From: CAG-791 sp003447895
GTDB taxonomy: Bacteria; Bacillota; Clostridia; Lachnospirales; Lachnospiraceae
Assembly: GCA_946620035.1 (NCBI GenBank)
Contig: CAMOMX010000126.1
Location: 1-5,703 of the forward strand
Length of the DNA stretch: 5,703 nucleotides
Reading direction: 5' to 3'
Part shown: positions 1 to 4,795 of the stretch, one piece after another
Position numbering within the stretch: position 1 is the stretch's first letter
Layout: the number at the start of each line of letters is the position of its first letter
The notes under the pieces: model-generated
What the model was told of the DNA's origin: nothing
Seen by the model: only the letters and a program-made list of their open reading frames with translations
Databases searched by the model: none
Translations under genes and position numbers: made by a program

Positions 1-1
1 G

Positions 2-121
2 GGAGGTGATAGCACACTAGCAATTCAAGACTTTTTCATGTCTATTAGCACTTTACAGATGGGACTTTCCCATTATCTGAAATCTATTGCCGGTCAGGCA
101 AAAAAAGAGAATTCAGCATGA
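2..121 (+). CDS. C-terminal tail of an unrecognised protein (partial, cut by left edge)
   Basis: Frame 2 is open from the window edge to a TGA at 119-121 and gives 39 residues, beginning GGDSTLAIQDFF and ending AGQAKKENSA. The other two + frames hit stops within the first 20 bases. The peptide reads like a C-terminal amphipathic helix followed by a charged, polar tail; there is no membrane segment or motif that I recognise. An internal ATG at 38-40 has no Shine-Dalgarno in front, so this is more likely the end of a gene starting outside the window than a small complete gene. The DNA here is AT-rich compared with the operon downstream. The function is unknown, and the open frame is short enough to be chance. 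Confidence 0.4.
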   Translation, partial: GGDSTLAIQDFFMSISTLQMGLSHYLKSIAGQAKKENSA

Positions 122-158
122 TTATATTTGCGTCTGATTTAAAAAATGTTTACTTAAT

Positions 159-395
159 CTAAAGGTACAGTTTCTGTGCTTCCCGGGGGCGGATGCGGGA
201 TACGGCGGTATAAATCTCACGGAAAACCATTATCCTTCCGGTCTTGCAGTCTGCCTGCAACTCAGAATAAGATCGCGTGATCTTATGTCTTTTTTCATAT
301 CTCAAGTCATATAAGACCATTTCTGGGAACGCTTCGTATATCGGAAAATGCTGCGGGACCCGCTTGCGGCAGACGGTATCGAAGCGTTCCGTCAT
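159..395 (-). CDS. Possible small hypothetical protein, 78 aa (doubtful)
   Basis: A minus-strand frame starts at ATG 393-395 and ends at TAG 159-161. The 78-residue product is rich in charged and aromatic residues (for example the stretch YDLRYEKRHKITRSY) and reads more like protein than most antisense frames here, but I do not recognise it and see no domain or motif. Against it: only a poor purine stretch (AAGAAG) about 12 bases before the ATG, no visible promoter, and a first third that coincides with the long inverted repeat at 326-390. It could be a remnant of a decayed gene or simply chance. No other start codon is available, because a stop lies in frame at 444-446. Confidence 0.2.
   Translation of the reverse strand: MTERFDTVCRKRVPQHFPIYEAFPEMVLYDLRYEKRHKITRSYSELQADCKTGRIMVFREIYTAVSRIRPREAQKLYL
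268..295 (+). terminator. Weak candidate terminator after the upstream frame
   Basis: A perfect 7-bp inverted repeat, TAAGATC and GATCTTA, with a 4-base loop (268-285) is followed after four bases by six Ts (290-295). The stem is AT-rich and the T-run is not directly attached, so it would be a weak intrinsic terminator at best. It lies about 150 bases after the stop of the partial upstream frame. Confidence 0.25.
326..390. repeat. Long imperfect hairpin (inverted repeat)
   Basis: Arms GGAACGCTTCG (326-336) and CGAAGCGTTCC (380-390) are perfect 11-bp complements. After a bulged T at 337 the stem continues for six more pairs (338-343 with 374-379, one a G-T pair). After an internal loop there is a further 6-bp stem (349-354 with 366-371). 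No T-run follows, so it is not an intrinsic terminator. It lies upstream of the GH18 promoter and so would not be in that gene's leader. It may be a repeat element, a small RNA, or a trace of inserted DNA. Confidence 0.6.
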
Positions 396-469
396 GCGTG
401 CCGGTTTCTTCTTTTGCGCATGTATCCGAGAAAGCGCCCGGTTTCAGCCTGTTTTTAGCCCGGGGAAGG

Positions 470-498
470 ATGCCAAATTCTCCATACTCTGTTATAAT
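470..498 (+). promoter_or_regulatory. Sigma-A-type promoter for the GH18-sua5-upp-dCMP deaminase cluster
   Basis: A perfect -10 box TATAAT lies at 493-498. Exactly 17 bases upstream is ATGCCA (470-475), which matches four of six positions of the TTGACA -35 consensus. Transcription would start near 505, giving a leader of about 25 bases that includes the Shine-Dalgarno AAAGGAG (514-520) of the GH18 gene. Confidence 0.7.
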
Positions 499-528
499 AG
501 GCAGGTAAATTTGAAAGGAGAGCAACAG

Positions 529-2220
529 ATGAAGAAAGTATTGCCTACATTAGTAATACTGATATTGATCGGCGTGCTGGGAACGGTATTCTACAGGAAT
601 TATTTCGTAAAGTACACTTACAGCGAAGAGACGGTAGACCTCAATTTGTATTACGAAGTGGCGGGAGAAGACGATTATCCGGTAGTGCTCGGAGATCAGT
701 GGTCGGACTATCATGCCAGGAAGATCGGAGAACATTACTATCTGGATTTTGAGACCGTATACAGCCTTCTCAACGACAGGTTCTATTACGGAGCGGAAGA
801 CGGGGTGCTCTGCTACTGCCTTCCCGAAACGCGCATAACGGCCAAGGTCGGCGAGAGCGCATGGAAGGATTCCTCCGGCGCGGAGACGAAAGAGGACTAT
901 GTGATCTGCGCGGAGGCGGACGATAAGATCTACGTCGCGCTGGATTTTGTCCGCAAGTACACCAACTTCTCTTATGAGGCGTTCACACAGCCCAACCGCA
1001 TCAGCCTTTACAAGGAGTGGGGAGACCGCCAGGAAGCCACCGTGACAAAGACGACCAAGCTCAGGGCGTCGGGCGGCGTCAAGAGCAAAGTGGTCTCGGA
1101 AGTGACCGAGGGAAGCAAAGTCGTCGTGATCGAGAGAATGGACAACTGGAGCAAGGTTGTCACGCAGGACGTTATGATCGGCTATATGGAGAACCGGAAG
1201 ATGACCGAGCCCGAGACGGTGGCGATGACTCCGGTTACGGACTACCAGGAGCCGGAGTACAAGCGCACGGCCTTGGACGGCAAGGTTAACATGGTCTGGC
1301 ACAATATAGCCGGGGCATCGGGAAACACAACTTTTAACGAGCGTATTGACAGGACGAAATCCGTCAACGTCGCCGCCCCTACATGGTTCGTTGTCCTGGG
1401 TGACACGGGTTCGGTGGAAGTGCGCGCAACGCAGGACTACGTAGATGCCGCGCACGAGAGAGGCATGGCGGTCTGGGCCGTGCTCGATAATTTCACGGGA
1501 CCGGAGGGCGTGCAGCAGAAGTTCCTTACTTCCGATGAGGCGAGGACGAGCGTCATTTCAAAGGTCATCGAGACGGCCGGAGAAATGGGAATCGAAGGGA
1601 TCAACGTGGATATCGAGGGAATCTCCGAAAAATACGGGAGAGATTTTATCGAGTTTATCCGGGAATTCTCCATCGCCTGCCGCCGCGAAGGAATTGTGCT
1701 GTCCGTGGACAATTATGTCCCTTACAACTTCAATGACTACTACCGCCTGGACGAACAGGGCGTCTTTGCCGACTATGTGGTGATCATGGGTTACGATGAA
1801 CACTATGCGGGAAGCCAGGAACCGGGCAGCGTTGCCTCCATAGGCTATGTCACGTACGGAATCGAAGAAGCCCTCAAGTATGTGCCCAAGGAGAAGCTGA
1901 TCAACGGGATCCCCTTCTATACGAGAGTCTGGAAGACGACGGCGGAGGGCGTGAGCAGTCAGGCCTACGGCATGAACGAGGTGCAGACTTTCATCGCCAA
2001 CCACGGGATGAACGTGGAATGGAATGCGGCGACGGAGCAGAATTACGCCGAGGTGTCGGAAGATGACGCGACCTATCAGATCTGGATCGAGGATGCGGAG
2101 TCCATTGAGAAGAAGCTCGAGGTGATGCAGTCCCATTCCATCACCGGCGTCGCGCAGTGGTGCCTCGGAATGGAGAGCTCGGATGTCTGGGACGTCATCG
2201 CCGCCTACATGGAGAAGTGA
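529..2220 (+). CDS. Membrane-anchored stalk/SH3b/GH18 family glycoside hydrolase
   Basis: The product is 563 aa. Residues 1-3 are MKK, followed by a hydrophobic helix (about 4-21) with no clear signal peptidase site, so it is probably anchored with the rest outside the cell. Residues ~35-165 resemble the copper amine oxidase N-terminal-like stalk domain, ~168-225 a bacterial SH3b domain (KLRASGG...GSKVVVIE...GYM), and ~250-560 a glycosyl hydrolase 18 barrel. The GH18 active-site strand reads EGINVDIEG, with the putative catalytic acid Glu363 and the preceding Asp361. The MxYD motif is MGYD (420-423), and Trp544 sits in the last-strand motif AQWCLG. Related proteins include the spore and cell-wall GH18 enzymes of Bacillota (YaaH/SleL, YdhD), so a role in cutting envelope glycans is likely, but the substrate is not shown. 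The start at 529 is chosen because AAAGGAG lies 8 bases upstream, just after a promoter, and the hydrophobic segment follows at once. It is the first gene of a probable operon. Confidence 0.9.
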   Translation: MKKVLPTLVILILIGVLGTVFYRNYFVKYTYSEETVDLNLYYEVAGEDDYPVVLGDQWSDYHARKIGEHYYLDFETVYSLLNDRFYYGAEDGVLCYCLPETRITAKVGESAWKDSSGAETKEDYVICAEADDKIYVALDFVRKYTNFSYEAFTQPNRISLYKEWGDRQEATVTKTTKLRASGGVKSKVVSEVTEGSKVVVIERMDNWSKVVTQDVMIGYMENRKMTEPETVAMTPVTDYQEPEYKRTALDGKVNMVWHNIAGASGNTTFNERIDRTKSVNVAAPTWFVVLGDTGSVEVRATQDYVDAAHERGMAVWAVLDNFTGPEGVQQKFLTSDEARTSVISKVIETAGEMGIEGINVDIEGISEKYGRDFIEFIREFSIACRREGIVLSVDNYVPYNFNDYYRLDEQGVFADYVVIMGYDEHYAGSQEPGSVASIGYVTYGIEEALKYVPKEKLINGIPFYTRVWKTTAEGVSSQAYGMNEVQTFIANHGMNVEWNAATEQNYAEVSEDDATYQIWIEDAESIEKKLEVMQSHSITGVAQWCLGMESSDVWDVIAAYMEK

Positions 2221-2233
2221 GGCGCGGCAAGTG

Positions 2234-3307
2234 ATGAGAACAGAATACGCAGTAATGAATGAGGCGTCCCCGGATCCCGAAGTGATCGGGCGGGCGGGAC
2301 GGATCATAAAGGAGGGCGGACTGGTCGCCTTCCCTACCGAGACGGTATACGGCCTTGGAGGGGATGCCTTAAATCCGGAGTCCTCGCGCAGGATATACGC
2401 GGCGAAGGGAAGGCCTTCCGACAACCCGCTGATCGTGCATGTCTGCAGGCTCGAGGACATAGAACTGATCGTAAGCGAGATCCCGCCTCAGGCGCAGAAG
2501 CTGGCGGAAGCCTTCTGGCCGGGCCCTCTGACGATGATCTTTAAGAAGAGCGATCTTGTCCCGAAGGAGACAACGGGGGGACTTGATACGGTGGCGGTCC
2601 GCTTTCCGAGCAACAGGATCGCGCAGGCGCTGATCGATGCGGCCGGGGGCTTTATCGCGGCGCCCAGCGCCAACCGGTCCGGAAGACCCAGTCCGACCGT
2701 GGCAAAATATTGCCGGGAAGACCTGGACGGCAGGGTGGAAATGATCATCGACGGGGGCGAAGTGGGAATCGGACTGGAGTCCACCATCATTGACCTGACG
2801 GAAGGAAGCCCGATCATCCTGAGGCCCGGTTATATCGGCCGGAAGATGCTGGAAGAAGTCCTCGGAAAGGTGGAAGTGGACGCCACGCTGATCACCCCGG
2901 ATTCGGGAATCGCTCCCAAAGCGCCGGGAATGAAATACAGACATTACGCTCCCAGAGGAGAATTAGTGATTCTTGAGGGAGAAAGTGATAAAGTAATAGA
3001 AGAGATCAATAAGGCAGCCGCGTTTAATGCGGAGCACGGCATGAAGACAGGCGTGCTGTGCACCGACGAGACGAAGGACCTTTACCGAGCAGACAGTGTC
3101 AAGAGTGCGGGGACCCGCAGTGACGAGCTCGGTATTGCCAGAGCACTGTTCCGCATACTGAGGGAATTTGACGACGAGCAGATCGACAGGATCTACGCGG
3201 AATCCTTCAGCGGAGGAAATCTCGGCCAGGCGATTATGAACCGCCTTATGAAAGCAGCCGGACATAGAATAGTCCGGCCGGGAGACGGCGAAAAGCTGCC
3301 GCTTTGA
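2234..3307 (+). CDS. ywlC: L-threonylcarbamoyladenylate synthase, Sua5/YwlC type
   Basis: The cytoplasmic enzyme condenses threonine, bicarbonate and ATP to threonylcarbamoyl-AMP, the donor for t6A at position 37 of ANN-decoding tRNAs; TsaD, TsaB and TsaE complete the transfer. The product is 357 aa, close to B. subtilis YwlC (about 346). The N-terminal YrdC/TsaC domain (~13-205) shows PTETVYGLGG (34-43), KGRPSDNP (58-65) with the nucleotide-binding Lys and Arg, WPGPLT (95-100) and SANRSGRPSPT (145-155). The linker PGMKYRHYAP (231-240) leads to the Sua5-specific C-terminal domain (~242-345), so this is the two-domain form. ATG 2234 gives the usual N-terminus, with a modest Shine-Dalgarno (GAGG, 2219-2222) overlapping the upstream stop codon; GTG 2231 and ATG 2255 are in-frame alternatives. 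The gap after the GH18 gene is 13 bases, suggesting cotranscription. In many Bacillota ywlC lies near ywlE, rpiB and upp; here upp follows directly. Confidence 0.94.
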   Translation: MRTEYAVMNEASPDPEVIGRAGRIIKEGGLVAFPTETVYGLGGDALNPESSRRIYAAKGRPSDNPLIVHVCRLEDIELIVSEIPPQAQKLAEAFWPGPLTMIFKKSDLVPKETTGGLDTVAVRFPSNRIAQALIDAAGGFIAAPSANRSGRPSPTVAKYCREDLDGRVEMIIDGGEVGIGLESTIIDLTEGSPIILRPGYIGRKMLEEVLGKVEVDATLITPDSGIAPKAPGMKYRHYAPRGELVILEGESDKVIEEINKAAAFNAEHGMKTGVLCTDETKDLYRADSVKSAGTRSDELGIARALFRILREFDDEQIDRIYAESFSGGNLGQAIMNRLMKAAGHRIVRPGDGEKLPL

Positions 3308-3313
3308 CGGCAG
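3296..3313 (+). other. Hairpin around the sua5 stop codon
   Basis: CTGCCG (3296-3301) pairs with CGGCAG (3308-3313), and the TGA stop (3305-3307) lies in the 6-base loop. Just upstream, inside the last codons, is a second 7-bp hairpin, GCCGGAC (3257-3263) with GTCCGGC (3272-3278). Neither is followed by a T-run, so they are not intrinsic terminators. They could affect mRNA stability or processing between ywlC and upp. Confidence 0.45.
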
Positions 3314-3331
3314 TGCAATAACACTTATTAA
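3304..3331 (+). promoter_or_regulatory. Possible internal promoter for upp
   Basis: TTGACG (3304-3309), five of six matches to the -35 consensus, overlaps the sua5 stop codon. After 16 bases comes TATTAA (3326-3331), four of six matches to TATAAT. Transcription would start about 3338, right at the upp Shine-Dalgarno, leaving a very short leader. It could give upp and the dCMP deaminase expression of their own, but similar matches arise by chance. Confidence 0.3.
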
Positions 3332-3349
3332 AAGGCATGGAGGACTAAA

Positions 3350-3979
3350 ATGGCTAAAATCGTAATTATGGACCACCCGTTGATCAAGCATAAGATCGGA
3401 CTGATCCGCCGCAAAGAGATCGGAACAAAGGAGTTCCGTGAGACGATCGGTGAGATCGCTATGCTCGAGTGCTATGAGGCGACCAGACAGCTGGAGCTGG
3501 AGGATGTTGAGATCGAGACCCCGATCTGCAAGACGACCGTACAGGAGATCAAGGGCAAGAAGCTCGCGGTTGTTCCGATCCTCAGAGCGGGACTGGGCAT
3601 GGTAGACGGCATGCTGACAATGATCCCTGCGGCCAAGGTCGGACATATCGGCCTCTACAGAGATCCCGAGACGCTGGCTCCGGTCGAGTATTACTGCAAG
3701 CTTCCGGCTGACAGCGCGGAGAGAGAGATCTTTGTTGTCGACCCCATGCTCGCGACAGGCGGCTCCGCTCTGGCGGCGGTCGAGCTCCTCAAGAAGCACG
3801 GCTGCAAGAAGCTGCACTTTTTGTGCATCATCGCGGCGCCCGAGGGCGTCAAGGCCTTCGCGGAGGCACATCCCGATGTAGACCTCTATATCGGCGCGCT
3901 GGATGACCATCTCAACGACCACGGATACATCGTTCCCGGACTGGGCGATGCGGGCGACAGAATCTTCGGAACCAAGTAA
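3350..3979 (+). CDS. upp: Uracil phosphoribosyltransferase
   Basis: This cytoplasmic salvage enzyme converts uracil and PRPP to UMP and pyrophosphate. The product is 209 aa, the standard length for bacterial Upp. Family landmarks are all present: the MDHPLIKHKI start (7-16), PILRAGLGMVDGML (76-89), the PRPP-binding loop DPMLATGGSA (131-140), IIAAPEG (160-166), and the C-terminal uracil-binding segment YIVPGLGDAGDR (193-204). The Shine-Dalgarno GGAGG (3339-3343) is 6 bases from the ATG and fixes the start. The gene lies 42 bases after sua5 and 92 bases before the dCMP deaminase, on the same strand. PRPP for the reaction would come from the convergent prs gene at the right end of the window. 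No leader structure resembling a PyrR binding site is evident. Confidence 0.97.
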   Translation: MAKIVIMDHPLIKHKIGLIRRKEIGTKEFRETIGEIAMLECYEATRQLELEDVEIETPICKTTVQEIKGKKLAVVPILRAGLGMVDGMLTMIPAAKVGHIGLYRDPETLAPVEYYCKLPADSAEREIFVVDPMLATGGSALAAVELLKKHGCKKLHFLCIIAAPEGVKAFAEAHPDVDLYIGALDDHLNDHGYIVPGLGDAGDRIFGTK

Positions 3980-4002
3980 ACCGGCGGCAGGATTTTCCCT
4001 GC

Positions 4003-4050
4003 AAGGAGCAGAGAAACCCGCACGCGGCCGGGCAGTCCGTTTCCGCGTGC
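4003..4050 (+). other. Intercistronic hairpin between upp and the dCMP deaminase gene
   Basis: GCACGCGG (4020-4027) and CCGCGTGC (4043-4050) form a perfect 8-bp GC-rich stem. After a small internal loop, CGG (4029-4031) can pair with CCG (4037-4039) around a GCAGT loop. No T-run follows, so it is not an intrinsic terminator. A Shine-Dalgarno-like AAGGAG (4003-4008) precedes it but has no start codon at a usable distance. A smaller hairpin, GCAGG/CCTGC (3987-4002), lies just upstream. Confidence 0.5.
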
Positions 4051-4071
4051 CTTGAACGACAGGGGGTAATT

Positions 4072-4569
4072 ATGGCAGTCAAAATGACCGGCAAGAGAAA
4101 TGATTATATCACATGGGACGAGTACTTCATGGGCGTGGCACAGTTGTCGGCCCTTCGCTCGAAGGATCCCAGCACGCAGGTCGGATCCTGCATCGTGAGC
4201 AGTTCGCACAAGATCCTTTCCATGGGATACAACGGATTTCCTTCCGGCTGCTCGGACGATGATTTCCCCTGGGCGAGAGAGGGAGATACTCTGGAGACCA
4301 AATATGCCTTTGTCACCCACAGTGAACTCAACGCGATCCTGAATTACCGCGGCGGAAGCCTGGAGGGGTCCACCCTCTATGTGTCGCTCTTTCCCTGCAA
4401 TGAGTGCGCGAAGGCGATCATTCAGAGCGGAATCCGCACGGTCGTCTACGACAGCGACAAATACGCGACGTCGGATACGACGATCGCCAGCAAGAGAATG
4501 TTTGACGCGGCGGGCGTGAGATACTATCAGTATCAGAGGACCGGAAGAAAGGTCGAAGTGGAACTGTAA
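4072..4569 (+). CDS. Deoxycytidylate (dCMP) deaminase, ComEB-like
   Basis: This zinc-dependent cytosolic enzyme deaminates dCMP to dUMP, feeding thymidylate synthase. The product is 165 aa, within the family range. The zinc site is visible as HSE (His83, Glu85) in THSELNAILN and PCNEC (Cys109, Cys112); the usual HAE has Ser in the middle, a position that does not bind metal. GYNGFPSGCSD (52-62) is the conserved substrate-loop segment of dCMP deaminases and separates it from cytidine and tRNA-adenosine deaminases. The N-terminal YITWDEYFMGVA (12-23) is also typical. The start at 4072 is supported by AGGGGG (4061-4066), 5 bases upstream; the next in-frame ATG (4084) is too far from it. It is the last gene of the cluster with upp. 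B. subtilis ComEB is the nearest named homologue, but nothing here ties this gene to competence. Confidence 0.93.
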   Translation: MAVKMTGKRNDYITWDEYFMGVAQLSALRSKDPSTQVGSCIVSSSHKILSMGYNGFPSGCSDDDFPWAREGDTLETKYAFVTHSELNAILNYRGGSLEGSTLYVSLFPCNECAKAIIQSGIRTVVYDSDKYATSDTTIASKRMFDAAGVRYYQYQRTGRKVEVEL

Positions 4570-4606
4570 AAAGCAGGAACGGGCATGGAATATTTATGAA
4601 CAGCAC

Positions 4607-4643
4607 CCCACAGTCCCAAATGCTTCGCATTCGGGACTGTGGG
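4607..4643. repeat. Perfect 11-bp inverted repeat, hairpin 1 of a tandem set
   Basis: CCCACAGTCCC (4607-4617) pairs perfectly with GGGACTGTGGG (4633-4643). After one A-C mismatch the stem continues with AATGC (4619-4623) and GCATT (4627-4631) around a TTC loop, giving 16 pairs in 37 bases. No T-run follows. It lies 37 bases after the dCMP deaminase stop. Confidence 0.8.
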
Positions 4644-4645
4644 CG

Positions 4646-4686
4646 TCCACAATAATTGCACACAAAACGAGGTGTGCAATTATGGA
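4646..4686. repeat. Perfect 12-bp inverted repeat, hairpin 2 of a tandem set
   Basis: ATAATTGCACAC (4652-4663) pairs perfectly with GTGTGCAATTAT (4672-4683) around the 8-base loop AAAACGAG. TCC (4646-4648) and GGA (4684-4686) add three pairs across a 3-base bulge. It begins two bases after hairpin 1. Small stems CGCAC/GTGCG (4690-4702) and GGCG/CGCC (4710-4723) follow. Confidence 0.8.
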
Positions 4687-4746
4687 AGCCGCACAAAGTG
4701 CGTCTTCTCGGCGAAATGGCGCCTTGTCCGCCCCGGGAAAAAGATC

Positions 4747-4784
4747 AAAAAGAGGCATCCGCAATTGTGGATGCCTCTTTTTTT
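4747..4784. terminator. Bidirectional intrinsic terminator between the convergent operons
   Basis: AGAGGCATCC (4751-4760) and GGATGCCTCT (4769-4778) form a 10-bp stem, extended inward by a G-T and a C-G pair around an AATT loop. Seven Ts (4778-4784) follow on the + strand. On the minus strand the five As at 4747-4751 become a T-run, so the same hairpin can end both the dCMP deaminase transcript and the prs transcript, whose stop codon is only 12 bases away. Confidence 0.93.
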
Positions 4785-4795
4785 ACCGGATTTTT

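Larger units (their letters stand above)
122..469. other. Intergenic region without a convincing gene
   Basis: This stretch between the partial upstream frame and the GH18 promoter has no well-supported coding sequence. Its left part (122-160) is very AT-rich. It then contains a small hairpin (arms 165-170 and 174-179), a 7-bp hairpin followed by a T-run (268-295), and a long imperfect hairpin (326-390). A + strand open frame runs from 277 into the GH18 gene, but its first 84 codons look non-coding: there is no ribosome binding site at 277, and the promoter and a good Shine-Dalgarno lie inside it at 470-520. Confidence 0.6.

Noticed and set aside
59..73. Small hairpin ATGGGA/TCCCAT near the left edge
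   Set aside because: It is a 6-bp stem within a probable coding frame with no T-run, so chance is the simplest explanation.
277..528. Upstream extension of the GH18 gene to an ATG at 277
   Set aside because: The extra 84 codons have no ribosome binding site at their start and run through a long hairpin, a consensus promoter and a good Shine-Dalgarno. The Met at 529 is followed at once by a proper membrane anchor.
550..1455. 301-codon antisense frame inside the GH18 gene
   Set aside because: It lies wholly opposite a well-supported gene, its product has no recognisable motif, and such frames are expected opposite GC-rich coding DNA.
2183..2233. Earlier sua5 start at ATG 2183, inside the GH18 gene
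   Set aside because: The extra residues do not resemble Sua5 N-termini and there is no Shine-Dalgarno; ATG 2234 gives a normal-length protein.
1558..2460. 300-codon antisense frame across the GH18-sua5 junction
   Set aside because: It overlaps two clear genes on the other strand and its His/Arg/Leu-rich product shows no domain.
2963..3922. 319-codon antisense frame across sua5 and upp
   Set aside because: It is opposite two highly conserved enzymes and shows no family signature of its own.
4318..4326. HSE instead of HAE as a defect in the dCMP deaminase zinc site
   Set aside because: The metal-binding His, the catalytic Glu and both PCxxC cysteines are intact; the middle residue does not bind metal.
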